NCBI RefSeq assembly: GCF_000003855.2
Contig: NW_003101670.1
Span: 768,841 to 832,840 of the forward strand
Length of the DNA stretch: 64,000 nucleotides
From: Blastomyces gilchristii SLH14081
Lineage: Eukaryota > Ascomycota > Eurotiomycetes > Onygenales > Ajellomycetaceae
Direction of reading: 5' to 3'
A program made the position numbers and the translations under genes. Positions 47,927 to 59,659 of the stretch are shown in pieces (positions within the stretch are counted from its first letter, which is position 1; each line of letters starts with the position of its first letter). The notes under the pieces are model-generated. The model ran no database searches. It had not been told where the DNA came from and worked only from the letters and a program-made list of their open reading frames with translations.

Positions 47927-48110
47927 TGTGATTCAAAGATTGCTTAAGCCAGCGTATGATTACAGGTGTACACCGGCTTCTTATATATTGTAATATCATA
48001 TGCTAAATTAATTAGCAGCTGCTATGACCTCTTTACACTTGTATGCATATGCTAGTAGTTCGGAAGCAGCTGTGTTATTATCTGACAGTTGTACATTCTT
48101 CCGAACCACA
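47927..48110 (-). repeat. 3' LTR of B
   Basis: 184 bp; aligns to the 5' LTR without gaps and differs only by transitions, mostly at CpG (GCGGCCGCG reads GCAGCTGTG). Longer than the D and A/C LTRs by about 17 bp. Confidence 0.94.
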
Positions 48111-48636
48111 TTCTCTTCCACCAGATTCAGTCACACCCATGTGACCATGTCATACACTCTAGCTTCATGCGGATTAGCTTGCCACTAGCATTTCACGATT
48201 GTGTGACCTATTCCTGATTTGGCTAGTATTCTGCATGCACTCTCACAAAGAAACTTTCACTATATTACATCACTCATTCACTAACTTTTCTCATTCTTTA
48301 ACCATCTTCTTCATCATTATTATCATCAAATGTCACTATCTCATTCAAGATTTCTATCTCTTCTTCTGTTCACCTCTTTCTATCTGTTCATCTATCATAT
48401 TGTACATGTTTCTGACAATAGCTCTCTGTTCTCACAACAAGCATCATTGTAGTACTCATATCAGACAGTTCATTAGCAGTAAGTGTAACATATTGTGAAA
48501 CATGATCAGAACTTGTTTATCTTCTAACAATCATCAGAATATATTATTATGAATGATACATCTTCTTCATCTTCTTATACACCTCTGACTGTTTTCTTCA
48601 GTGAGTTTCTAATCATGTTTTCTGACATGATTTTGC

Positions 48637-50160
48637 ATGAATGCAGATGCTGATATGTTTGTTTTTATTTATATAGAATCTTCATGCATTGACAGATCTG
48701 CATCTGCTAATGATAGTGAACTCAATGTTGAATCATTGATTGAGAACTTGAAGAATGTGATAATAAAGAAATTGTCTGTGTTATGTGTGACTGAGTCTCT
48801 CATATTCTCTTCTACCTCTTCTGCTGCTTCTTTTCCTGCTGCTTCCTCTCAATCTTCTACACTTGTCTCTGTGTCTGGTTCTCTCACTCTCTCTACTCCT
48901 GTTCCTGTGACCCCTACTTCTGCTACTCCTGGTTTTGCTATCTCTGCTTTTATTATCAGCTCTTCCTGTTTCAAGAAGATGTTGTGTAGGCTTAATAAAC
49001 CACATCTCTCAGTATATACACTCTCACCCTTCTTGTCAACTCTCAGAATAATTTATTGTATAAAGACAGTGTATGACATGACTATCTGAAGCTCAGTCAC
49101 AGACACTGATTATTACATTTATTTTAAATATTTATGATGAAGTAATTATTCATTCATACTAGAAAATCATTTCTCTTCTCAACAGTGTTAAGATTATAAG
49201 TCTTTTTCTTTTTCATCTTTTCTTTCTGATACTGATTTTTCTGTTCTTAGAGAAAATCATTATGAGTTTTACTGTGTACAAAGTCATGACATTCACAGAT
49301 ACTAAGAAGCTTTTCATAACTGTAAAATTCAATATTGCAGAGACATTTACTCTGACAAATTTCTTCAGAATGATAGATCTATATCAGCCTATTCTCTGAT
49401 GTCTGTCATCTGACTTTGTAATGCAGGTGAAAGATATTCATGTTTTCAGAAACAGGAACACAGATGTTATACTCTTTTACACTCATGAGTGTGAGACTTG
49501 TACATCTTGTCTGAGATGTCATTGTGAGAATGAGCTGTTCACACACTGCATTCTGCTTTCTGCATTCTCTCATGTCTCTCTCTCTCTTTCTGAGAAGCCT
49601 TGTGTGTGTTGTAATTACATGTACAACTCTAAGATCAGTGAGTGTTTATTCAGTAACTGTTCTCATCTCTGATTTTTCAATTTTCATACACTAACAATGA
49701 TTCTTAGTTGCTCCAGTGTCAGAGACCATTCTAATCAAAGATGATAACACTGCAGAGACTATCTTCTCTCACTCTCAAGCTTCTCTCATTGCTTTCTCTC
49801 TCTTCTCTGTGAGAAAGATTGTGCACACATCAGATTATAAGTATTCAGCTCTGAGTGACTCTCATCATTGTTCATTCAGTTCTGTATCTTCTTCTTCTTC
49901 TGTTTCTTTCATCTCTGTTCTTCCTGCTCTGACTCCTGGTCCTGCGGGTTCTGTGTTCTCCTTCAATTTTTCTACACATACATGTACACATTTCTATATT
50001 GGCATTTCAGTCAATCTTGTGATAAATGACATTAATGTTGTACACAGAGCAGTAGAGAAATCAGAGATATATGCAGTATTGTTGTAAGAGCAGCTTGCAG
50101 TTCTTGAATTCCTTGCGGATCTTGAGTTTTGAGATTTCCTTTGTTTTTGATGTTTTTCAG
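48637..50160 (+). pseudogene. Antisense accessory frames of B, best-preserved copy
   Basis: Opposite strand to pol, between its 3' end and the LTR. Block 1, 48637-49089 (150 codons): acidic N-terminus MNADADMFVFIYIESS, helix, Ser/Thr/Pro-rich stretch, basic-hydrophobic end. Block 2, 49262-49672: MSFTVYKVMTFTDTKK, one TGA, then DIHVFRNRNTDVILFY, CETCTSCLRCHC and CVCCNYMYNSKISEC (CX2C, 10 residues, C). Block 3, 49716-50087: Ser-rich then helix NLVINDINVVHRAVEKSE. A possible 3' splice site (TTCTTAG) precedes block 2, so blocks may be exons. Codons with CpG and proline runs survive better than in pol. Not recognised; zinc-binding structural or regulatory protein is an inference. Confidence 0.65.
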
Positions 50161-52266
50161 ATAATGTGACATTGGAAATAGATTAAACATGTGATGTATA
50201 AAAATGAATGAGATGTGTATGATAATATTTATCTTTTACAGCTGATTCTTACAGTTGATAATCAATTCATTATTTCTTTTCTTTTCTTACACTTTTTCTT
50301 TATCTGCTAGTCACTACTCTTACATGATCTCTATATAATACAGCATTCAGTGACTAGGTTCAGCAGCTTTCATCTTTTATAATTCTATCTCACATATTAT
50401 ACTGTCTCTCTTCACTCACTCAGACTACTACAGTGAACAGCTTATCAAAACTAATCTCACTCAATCTCTGAGCATTCTCAGAGATTGAGATGACTTAATC
50501 TCACACATCTGTGAATGTTTCAGATAGTTTATTCTCTGTGATCTTCATAATTGAACTGATGTAAACAGTTAAATTCAACTCTGAATTTCTTTTTCTTCTG
50601 TAATCTGATTCATATACAAGTCTGCTGCTTTGAGATCACTCTTTACTGTGTTGTACTCACTGTCTGCAGCATATTATTATATAACTGACTACAGTCTCAT
50701 CACTTATTGAAGTGTGATATTTATCTGATTTCTTCATTACTTTTCATTCTTTTCTTATAATTATGAAAAGATTGAAATAAGTGAGATTATCTAATTCATA
50801 AGTGTCTATGATTTCTCTTACCTTGTAAGGCTTTTCAATTGTAAGTCTCTTCTTTTTCAATACTGATAATAGTGCTGCAGATAATCATAATTCACTTAAG
50901 TCTTGTATCTTTGCTTTCATAAGTCATGAATTATTGATTAAGTTGTATAAGATCTGTCTCTCTGATTCTTTCAATGTGTATGTTCTCAGAGAATGTGATT
51001 TGAGTATCTTATATAGCTCAAACCATCTAGGTTGAAACTTCTCAGAACTCTCATTGTGTATAAGAACTTACATTTCTATCTTGAGACTCAATTTCTTAAC
51101 AAGTGAGTCTTGTATTCTTTTCAATTGAATTGCTCAGTTCAGGAGTAACTTATTAGCTTTTGCATGTGCATGGCTGATCTCTTTCAATCTTAGTTCTGTG
51201 TCTGTGACTGTTGCATCCGCTGCTGCTGTTTCCTCTCTTATCTTTTTCAAAGCATTCTCCGGGATGCACGGATGCAATTCATACAACAGGTAGAATGATG
51301 AATGCTTGGAGACTGCATGCTGTCGAATCCGCGTGGCCAATAGCACCTGCCCGAGATATTCATCTCATAGTCTCATAGGCTTGCTCACTAGATATTTCAT
51401 CAGCATGTTATTCAAGATTTCATTCAAGTGTTTCATCTTCCTGTTCATCTGTGAATGATATAATGTTGTTCTATAATGTCTTGTCTGTAACTGACTCATG
51501 AAATGCCTCACTACTTCTTCTATGAGATTTGCATCATTATCAGTTAGAATCTCATGTAGCATTTCATAGTTGACATAGATCTCATTATGTAGAAACTTCA
51601 TCACCTTCTTCTCTGTCATCTCTGAAACTGCTTTTGCAACTGGCCAGTCAGTAGTGTAATCAATAGCAGTGATTATTCATTAATTTTCATTTGACATTCA
51701 CAGCAATATATCTATGAGGTTCACTTCTCATCATTCAAACAGTTGTATTATACACTTTATCTGATGTTGTACTTTCTCATGTTCTAATCCTTTCTTAGAT
51801 CCTTTTGCAATCTGGCAATTCAGGCACTCATGAGTGTACATCTGAATGTTCTCAGCCATGCTTGATCAGTATACTCTTGATTCAAGTATACTTATAAGTT
51901 CTGGGCTTTCTAAGTGACTGAATTCCTTGTGCATGTGAGTCATCAAGTCATGTTAAAATGAAGATTCTAGATAGAGAGCTTCTGTGTATTCTAGATTGTA
52001 ATAAAGTATAACATTGTTTTTCAATTTTCTCAGCTTGAAGTTCAGAAGCATCTCTTCTACTACTTTCATGAAATGCTTATTATCTGATATCTTGTCATTC
52101 TCTAAGTGAGAGATCATGATGTTCACTCATTCTGATTCCTTACATTTTCTCAGCATGTTTAATATGAATATTTCTTGTATCTGGTTTGCAGAACTCTCAC
52201 TCATGAAATCAAGTCTGTAACTGATTGCATCAGATATCACAGTATTCAATCTCTTTCAGTATTTGA

Positions 52267-52366
52267 NNNNNNNNNNNNNNNNNNNNNNNNNNNNNNNNNN
52301 NNNNNNNNNNNNNNNNNNNNNNNNNNNNNNNNNNNNNNNNNNNNNNNNNNNNNNNNNNNNNNNNNN
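52267..52366. other. Assembly gap (100 N) in B
   Basis: Exactly 100 N; true length unknown. It lies at the left edge of a segment absent from copies C and D, so the break probably reflects a further insertion that assembled poorly. Confidence 0.95.
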
Positions 52367-52570
52367 TCACCACAGCTGAGATGAAAGCCCTGCTGGCTCC
52401 GGAGCTGTTTGCATCATGGTTACGTTATATCGTTTTGTGTTCTGCCCTAGGACTCTCAATCAGCTTCTTTGGAGTGCAACTGTGTTTCTCAGATATCGTT
52501 GTATTCTCCCTCTGTCGGTATTAGATATGAAGATGTTACAGTTAAAAGTATGAGAGTCCCCTTTTTTCCA
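52367..52570. other. Un-RIPed foreign segment in B RNase H
   Basis: About 200 bp with balanced base composition (CTGCTGGCTCCGGAGCTG; GTTACGTTATATCG), unlike the flanks. D (about 16330) and C (about 61600) lack it; Gypsy sequence resumes at about 52571 (AATTTAGAAGGTTTTATC). No frame, tRNA-like box or terminal repeat is visible. It may be the end of an unresolved transposon beginning in the gap. Confidence 0.6.
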
Positions 52571-54419
52571 AATTTAGAAGGTTTTATCATCAATTATAGA
52601 TAGACAAGGCTTTCATAATCTGTGATCACTGTTATCATATACCTGTTATCACTATATCTATCTCATAACACCAGTGTGTGCTTGATCACTAGTAATTCCT
52701 TTTTATACACTGAGTAATTGAGCTCAGTGTCTGATAGTTTTCTATCATCATACATTATCAGATGTAGCTTGCTATTCTTACTTATCTGTAGAAGAGCGCC
52801 TCTGATAGCTCATTCAGATGTGTTTATCTCAATGTAGAAAGGTTTATTACAATCTGATTGAATAAGCACTGAAGATGTTATTACATATTTTCTCAGTGTG
52901 AGAAAAGCCTCTTCACACACAGTATTTCAGATAATTGAATGAAACTTCTTCTTTCACAGATTTGCATCTGTTTCTCTTAAGAGATCTGAGAGTGATATAG
53001 ATATTTATATGAAATCCTTGATAAATCTGCAGTAATATGAGATCAACTCAAGAAACTGTTATATATGATGTATATTTCTTAATCATGATTAATTCACTAT
53101 GACATTCAATTTCTCTGAAATGAGGTGTATACAGTCATCACTTACTATATATTCTATGAACTTCAACTCTTCTGTTTCAAACACACACTTGATTGATTTA
53201 ATGTAGAGCTTATACTCTGTCAGAGTTATAAGCACTTCATTAAGATGCTTCAGATATTCATTGTATAAGTTTGAAAAGACTAGAATATTATTGAGATATA
53301 TGAGATATGAGATTTTATTCTGTTTATAAAGAATTGTATTCATCATTATTTGAAAGATAACAGACACATTTGTCAGACTGAATGATATTATCAGAAATTT
53401 GAACTTTTCTCATTATGTATTAAACACAGTTCATAAGACTGATAGTTCATCTATACAGATCTGCCAGTATTCTGAGAGAAGATCAATCTTTAATAGATAT
53501 CAGGCATTTCTGACTGTATTCAACTGTTGTTGAATTTATAGCAGTGAATATTCATTCTTGATTGTAAGCTTATTGAGTGCTTGATAATTGATATATATTC
53601 ATCACTTCTCATCTGCCTTTTTCATAAATAGAACTGGAAAGCCTCATGTGCTTGATAAGAGTTGTATGAGACCACATTCTAGAAGATCAGTGATCTGACA
53701 CTTCTGTTCTTCAAGATGCATTTGTAACAGAGAATATGCATTCTGATTGACTGATTTTGCATTCTCTGTGTCAATCTCATGTACAAATCCTCATTTCAGT
53801 GACAATTTCAGTGAAAGATCTGTTTGAAAGATCTTCTTATACTTCTTCAGAAGCTTCTTCATACACTTGTCCTTCTATATATCTTTTATCTTGATTTTCT
53901 CTGCTTCTGAGTCCTGTATGACATACAGAATGCTTTTGAATGAGGTCTTGTGAATCATTCTCTTTGCTTGTTAATGTGTAAGCAGATTTAATTCTTCTAT
54001 ATCAGAGATGTGAAATGTTCTTCTCATATCAGTTGATAGAATTGTATGAATCATTTTCTTCCTATCAGTCAACTGCATATGATATGTACATCATTGAATC
54101 TGCAGATTGAACCTTTAAAATCAATCAAGTCTGAGAATAAGGTCATATTTCACATTCTGCAGCTCTCGCGCTTAAATATAGCAAGATCATTCTCTGAAGT
54201 GCAAGAAAACTCTTACTTTTATAAGTAATATCAAATATCAATTATCAGATAATCTTATGTATCAGAGATTCTTCACTCAGTGAACCTCTTTCAATCTTCA
54301 GATTATATGATTATTAATATATTATATAGAAGCTTCTGTGTCTGCTAACACTTTTACAGTCATCTCTCAATTCTTATTCAAGTATCTCTTATACATTAAC
54401 ATTTCAGGCCTCAAGGCAT

Positions 54420-56090
54420 TGAGATGAGTATTCACTTCATTCTTATTCACACCTCAGTCAGAAGCCTGCTTTCTCTTGATATTCATAGAATTCAGAGAGT
54501 CATCTAACACAGGCATCTCTTTCACTTTGAAGACTTTTCATAGAATATCAGTGAGTGTCTCTGAGCTCATTGATTCTGCTAGTTTTTTAACTCTCTTGCT
54601 TCTCTTGACTGTGTATACTGAGTGCAATCTTTTATATCATGATTTTAATATCTGTAGTTGAAGCAAGCTCAATACTTATAATATCAAGGTTTTCACTCAG
54701 AGGATTTCTTTTTTGGAGGATTCAGTGCTTTAGCAATAGCATTCAGATCTAGATTTATCATGTTCAGATGTATGACTTATGTTATAGAAGTCTGATTATC
54801 TATTCTTCACTGAGATATACTTGATTGCAGTATTTTCTATTATAATTGACTCACTTGTTCTTATATAATGAGAATATTGTATGCTTCTTTCATTATATCT
54901 GATTACAAGGTTAAGCATTTTCATTCTACTCTCAACTCAGATATAAGATCATGAATAAAAATCTGTAAATAGAAAGATGTTGAAAGCTCTTCATTCAATA
55001 TAAGATAGTGTAAGCTGAAGTATGTGAAGTATAATGTAAGATTATTCACTTATCTACACTCAGTGAAGTGTTTGTAATACTTGTCTCATGTATTCACTTT
55101 CTCAAAGTTGTGTAAGATTCATTTGAAAAACTCATTTCATATTCATGAAAATGAATATCACTCTGAGTCTGTGAGATTCATCTTTTCATCAGTCATTTAT
55201 AATGACTTCACTTTTTCATATAGAAACATAGCAGATCTTAAGACTTGTTGAAATTTTATTGACTGTCTGTCTGTGAGTTCATATTCAATCTGATAATATG
55301 ATCACATCTGACTTAGCCAGCTGATTACAGCATCATTTTTTCAGTCATCATTGAAGCTTGATGACTTCAGCAGATCTTCTGACTTGATATATCTTATACT
55401 CAGATTCTCATCCTGTGCAGCAGTCTCTGATGATGTGTACACTTCTGAAGAGGTTGTGAACAATCATGATAAGATCTTCAGGTTCAGTGTAGTTATCTGT
55501 CTGTGTAAATGTTCAATTTCTCACTGCAGGTCTAAGATCTGGTTTTCTCTATTCTTATTAATGATGGTGATTGTGTCAGTGAAGCTCTTCATAGTAAATG
55601 CTTGATCTGCAGCAAATGTCAATTGTTGTTTGACTTCTGTCTCAGCCTGCCACTGTGTACACAAGGCCTTGATCTCATTTAGAATTCTCATACATGTACA
55701 GAGCTTTGATTTCAGTTCAGCTGTCTCAGCTGCTTTTCTTACTGCTTTGAGTAAACTCTCTAAGAGATTCTACATATCTTTCAGTTCAGGTAGCAGAGAA
55801 GAGTGTTATTTATATCAGCTAGAAAAGATATTCATTTTGATGATTTCTTATTGATTGTATGATATCTATCATTATATCACTGTATCATTATATTACTATA
55901 TCACTGTATCACTATATTGCTGTATCACTATATCATTATATGATTTCTGTTATCATTTTACAACTCTGGTGATGATCATCTCTTTCTTTTATCCTTCTTT
56001 TGAGTAGGGAGTGAACTTCTTTGAATCTGGTTCACTGCTCTCATCTCTTTTCTCACATCTCATCTGTTCACATACATGGTATTCGCCTGG
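54420..56090 (-). pseudogene. Gag of B, decayed
   Basis: Collinear with D gag in reverse. The shadow frame at 55351-55605 is the antisense of the capsid-like region (D 13283-13543). The zinc-knuckle region lies near 54650. The leader between gag and 5' LTR (56090-56280) includes ATAATTCCATC and CAGTGTGGTCCTAG. No long sense frame is intact. Confidence 0.65.
55858..55948. repeat. TATCACTATAT minisatellite in B gag
   Basis: About 90 bases of imperfect ATATCACTGTATCATT-type units of about 8-16 bp. D has only two to three units at the same place (12994-13022), so the array expanded in B. Confidence 0.75.
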
Positions 56091-56280
56091 GTGTGGAGTT
56101 TTCCTCTAACAAGTGAAGCAGCATCAATTAGATGCTCTTCTGCTCACTGCTCTTTATACACTATCTTTTGAGATGTTCTAGGACCACACTGGCATGATAA
56201 CTATGAATTGCTTTGTAGATGGAATTATCATGCCCTGAAGAAGCCTGCACTTCTCACCAGTTTTTAGACATGCTACTAGA

Positions 56281-56464
56281 TGTGATTCAAAGGTTGCTTG
56301 AGCCAGTGTATGATTACAGGCGTACGCCGGCTTCTTATATATTGTAATATTATATGCTAAATTAATTAGCAGCTGCTATGGCCCCTTTACACTCATACAT
56401 GTACGCTAGTAGTTCGGAAGCGGCCGCGTTATTATCCGACGGTCGTACGTTCTTCCGAACCACA
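56281..56464 (-). repeat. 5' LTR of B
   Basis: 184 bp. The outer part (56415-56464) keeps CpG-rich GCGGCCGCG and CCGACGGTCGTACG, lost in the 3' LTR. Contains the hairpin core GCGTACGC with GTATGATTACAG. Confidence 0.94.
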
Positions 56465-56468
56465 TCAC

Positions 56469-57200
56469 TTTAATGAATATCTTTGAAATAATTGACCTGT
56501 ATCAGCCTATTCTCTGATGTTTATTATCTAACTTTATAATATAGATGAAGAATATCTGTGTTTTCAGAAACAGAAATACAGATATTGTACTCTTTTATAC
56601 TTATAGACATGAGACTTATACATCTTATCTAAGATATTATTATAAGAATGAGCTGTTTATATACTGTGTTCTATTTTCTGTATTTTTCTGTGTTCTTCTC
56701 TCTTTTTCTGAGAAGTCTCATATGTGTTATAATTATATATATAATTCTAAGGTCAGTGAGTATTCATTTGATAATTATTATCTCTGTTTTTATAATTTTG
56801 TATACTAATAATAGTTCTTAGTTACTCTGATATCAGAGATTATTTTAATTGAAGATGATAATACTACTGAGACTACTCTCTCTCACTCTTAAGCTTCTCT
56901 CAGCACTTCCTCTTTCTTTTCTATAGAGAAGATTATATATATACTGAGTTATAAGTGTTCAGCTCTGAGTGACTTCTGCTATTATTTATTTAATTCTGTA
57001 TTTTCTTCTTCTTCTATTTCTTCTGTCTCTACTCTCTCTACTCTGACTTCTGATTCTGTAAGCTCTGTACTCTTCTTCAATTTTTCTATATATATGTGTA
57101 CATATTTCTATATTGATATTTCAGTCAATCTTGTGATAAATGACATTAATGTTGTACATAGAGTAGTAGAGAAATCAGAGATATGTATAATATTATTATA
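56469..57200 (+). pseudogene. Antisense accessory frames of A/C, second part
   Basis: Continues block 2 after B: 56545-56808 is open for 87 codons with NICVFRNRNTDIVLFY and YNYIYNSKVSEYSF, where most Cys of the B version read Tyr (TGT to TAT). Block 3 at about 56830-57200 is Ser-rich and ends in SVNLVINDINVVHRVVEK-like helix sequence. Loss of Cys by transitions shows the Cys clusters are ancestral. Confidence 0.6.
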
Positions 57201-59054
57201 AGAGTGACTTACAGCTCTTGAATTTCTTACAGATCTTAAGTTTTGAGATTTTCTTTATTTTTAATATTTTTTAGATGATATGATGTTGAAAATGCATTAA
57301 ATATATAATGTATACAAATGAATGAGATATATATAATAACATTTGTCTTTTATAACTGACTCTTACAGTTGATAATTAATTTATTATCTCTTTTCTTTTC
57401 TTATACTTTTTCTTTATCTGCTAGTCACTACTCTTACATAATCTCTATATAATACAGTATTTAATAACTAGATTTGACAGCTTTCATCTTTTGTGATTCT
57501 GTCTCATGTATTATACTGTCTCTCTTCACTCACTTAGATTACTATAATGAACAGCTCATTGAAATTAATCTCATCTAATCTCTAAGTATTCTCAGAGATT
57601 GAGATGACTTGATCTCATATATCTGTGAATATTTCAGATAGTTTGTTCCCTGTTATCTCTGTAATTGAACTGATGTAAATAGTTGAATTTAACTCTGAAT
57701 CTCTTTTTCTTCTGTGATCTGACTTATGTATAAGTCTGCTGCTTTGAAACTACTCTTTACTGTTTTATATCTGCTATCTGTGATGTGTTATTATATAATT
57801 AGCTACAGTCTTATCACTTATTAAAGTATGACATTCATCTGATTTCTTCATTACTTTTCATTCTTTTCTTATCATCATGAAAAGATTGAAATAAGTGAGA
57901 TTATCTGATTTATAAGTGTCTATGATTTCTTCTACTTTATAAGACTTTTCAATTATAAGTCTCTTCTTTTTTAACACTGATGATAGTGCTGTGAATAATT
58001 ATAATCTGCTCAGATCTTATATCTTTATCTTCATGAGATATGAACTATTTATTAAGTTGTGTAAGACTCAGTTCTCTGATTCTTTCAATGTATATATTTT
58101 CAGAGAATGTGATTTGAGTATTTTATATGACTCAAACCAGCTAGGTTGAAACTTCTCAGAACTCTTATTATGTATGAGAACTTATATTTTCATCTTGAGA
58201 CTCAATTTCTTAACTAGTGAGTCTCATATTCTTTTCAATTGAATTGTTTAGTTTAGAAGTAACTTATTAGCTTTTGTATATTTATGACTCATCTCTTTCA
58301 ATCTTGATTCTGTGTCTGTGACTGTTGTATCTGCAACTGTTGTTTCTGCTGTATCTACAATCACTGTTTTCTTTCTCATCTTTTTCAAAGTATTCTTCAG
58401 AATGCGCGGATGCAATTCATATAACAGATAGAATGATGAATGTTTGAAAACTGTATACTGTTAAATTCATGTGACTAATAGCATCTGACTGAGATATTCA
58501 TCTCATAATCTCATAGACTTACTCACTAGATATTTCATCAGCATGTTACTCAAGATTTCATTCAAGTGTTTCACTTTTCTGTTTATTTATAAGTGATATG
58601 ATGTTATTCTACAATGTCTTGTCTATAACTGATCTATGAAATGCCTCATTACTTCTTCTATGAGATTTGCACTGTTATTAGTTAGAATCTCACACAGCAT
58701 TTCATAGTTAATATAGATCTTATTATGCAAAAACTTCATTATTATCTTCTCTATTATCTCTGAAACTGCTTTTCCAACTGATCAGTCAGTAGTGTAGTCA
58801 ATAGCAGTGATTATTCAATGATTTTTATTTAATATTTGCAGTAATATGTCTATGAGATTCAATCTTCATTATTTGAATGATTGTATTATACACTTCATCT
58901 AATATTATACTTTCTCACATTCTAATTCTTTCTTAGATTCTTTCACAACCTGATAATTCAGGCACTTGTAAGTATATATCTGAATGTTCTCAGTCATGCT
59001 TGATTAGTACACTCTTAATTTAAGTATACTCATGAGTTCAGAGCTTTCTAAGTG
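57200..59054 (-). pseudogene. Pol of A/C: tail and integrase core
   Basis: Collinear with B 50170-51915, including the C-terminal tail (about 57240-58260) and the integrase core (about 58380-58800) with the same target motifs in decayed form. Interrupted at 59054-59068 by the S1 target duplication. Confidence 0.8.
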
Positions 59055-59068
59055 ACTGAATTTCTTAT

Positions 59069-59444
59069 TATTTATTATTATTATTATTATTCTTTCATTA
59101 TACTCATATGCAAGCGGAGCTTATGATGAGTCCTTGCTTGATGTTAAATACAGGTCAAGTGTTGATTATACAGGAGGAAATACAGGTGTTGAGACCACGC
59201 CAAGATAACAAGAACATAGAAAAATACAAAGAAGTGACAATTAGATACATGCAATAATAACTTCTCAGCCCAGGAACATAGAGCAATTCATTGAAGCGAT
59301 TTGTACACCTCTGTATTTATTAGAAACCTGAGGTGCTTGAGTTCCGGATTTAATGTATTCCTGCGGGTTTCGAACCCACGCGCCTTGATTTCCCACGCCA
59401 AGGTGCTACTGAGTGGCCGCATTAACCATTCAGCCACCGGGGCA
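59069..59444 (-). mobile_element. Retroposon S1: tRNA-headed SINE, 376 bp
   Basis: Minus-strand element: tRNA-like head at the right (GCCCCGGTGGCTGAATGGTTAA), about 260 bp of non-coding body, then an AAT-repeat tail at 59069-59092. Flanked by a perfect 14-bp duplication ACTGAATTTCTTAT (59055-59068 and 59445-59458) in the A/C integrase region; B has the empty site. It retains CpG and shows little decay. Its body and tail differ from those of S2 and S3. Confidence 0.93.
59350..59444 (-). promoter_or_regulatory. tRNA-like head with A and B boxes (S1)
   Basis: On minus: A box TGGCTGAATGG (59426-59436) and B box GGTTCGAAACC (59366-59376), the latter a perfect fit to GGTTCGANNCC. The T arm (GTGGG..CCCGC) pairs. 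The head resembles a class II tRNA with a long variable arm, but acceptor ends do not pair, so it is not a functional tRNA gene. Confidence 0.8.
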
Positions 59445-59458
59445 ACTGAATTTCTTAT

Positions 59459-59659
59459 ACATGTAAGTTATTAAGTTACATCTAAATGAATGTTCTAGAT
59501 AGAGAGCTTCTGCATATTCTAGATTATAATAAAGTATAACATCATTTTTCAATTTTCTCAGCTTGAAGTTTGAAAGCATCTCTTCTACTACTTTCATAAG
59601 ACACTTATTATCTGATATCTTATCATTCTTTAAGTAAGAGATCATTGTGTTTACTTATT
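59459..59659 (-). pseudogene. Pol of A/C: integrase zinc-binding region
   Basis: Between S1 and S3. Frame at 59645-59430 reads MISYLKNDKISDNKCLMKV, LRKLKNDVILYYNLEYAEAL and LYLEHSFRCNLITYMYK, matching the D frame at 16502-16762. The last residues run into S1 and are not native. Confidence 0.75.

Larger units (their letters stand above)
50170..54420 (-). pseudogene. Pol of B
   Basis: Read leftwards: protease near 54400-54250; RT 53990-53050 with YLNNILVFSN at about 53300 and ELKFIEYIVSDDCIHLISEK; RNase H about 53000-52380, split by the foreign segment and gap; integrase zinc region about 52260-51800; integrase core 51650-51300 with NEIYVNYEMLHEILTDNDAN, EEVVRHFMSQLQTRHYRTT and YHSQMNRKMKHLNEIL; then RIRQHAVSKHSSFYLLYELH and a C-terminal tail to about 50170. 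The integrase core is open for 84 codons. No chromodomain recognised. Confidence 0.85.
47927..56464 (-). mobile_element. B: complete 8.5-kb Ty3/Gypsy element inserted into a relative
   Basis: LTRs 47927-48110 and 56281-56464, 184 bp each (TG..CA), flanked by the 4-bp duplication TCAC (47923-47926 and 56465-56468). Removing B rejoins the antisense frame of A/C. Minus-strand gag-pol from right to left, antisense accessory frames near the left LTR. It is the best-preserved copy of its family. Contains a 100-N gap and an unrelated GC-richer segment at 52367-52570. Confidence 0.95.

Noticed and set aside
48781..49005. Arg/Ser-rich minus-strand frame resembling an RS domain
   Set aside because: It is the complement of the Ser/Thr/Pro-rich accessory block; its repeats arise from TCT/TCC codons read backwards, and it is not kept in D or A/C.
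56230..56280. tRNA primer-binding site next to the B 5' LTR (TGGTGAGAAGTGC on minus)
   Set aside because: It starts with TGG but lies more than 20 bases from the LTR end and could not be matched to a particular tRNA from memory.
59350..59444. Functional tRNA gene
   Set aside because: A and B boxes are good, but acceptor arms do not pair, and the AAT tail and 14-bp duplication show a SINE.
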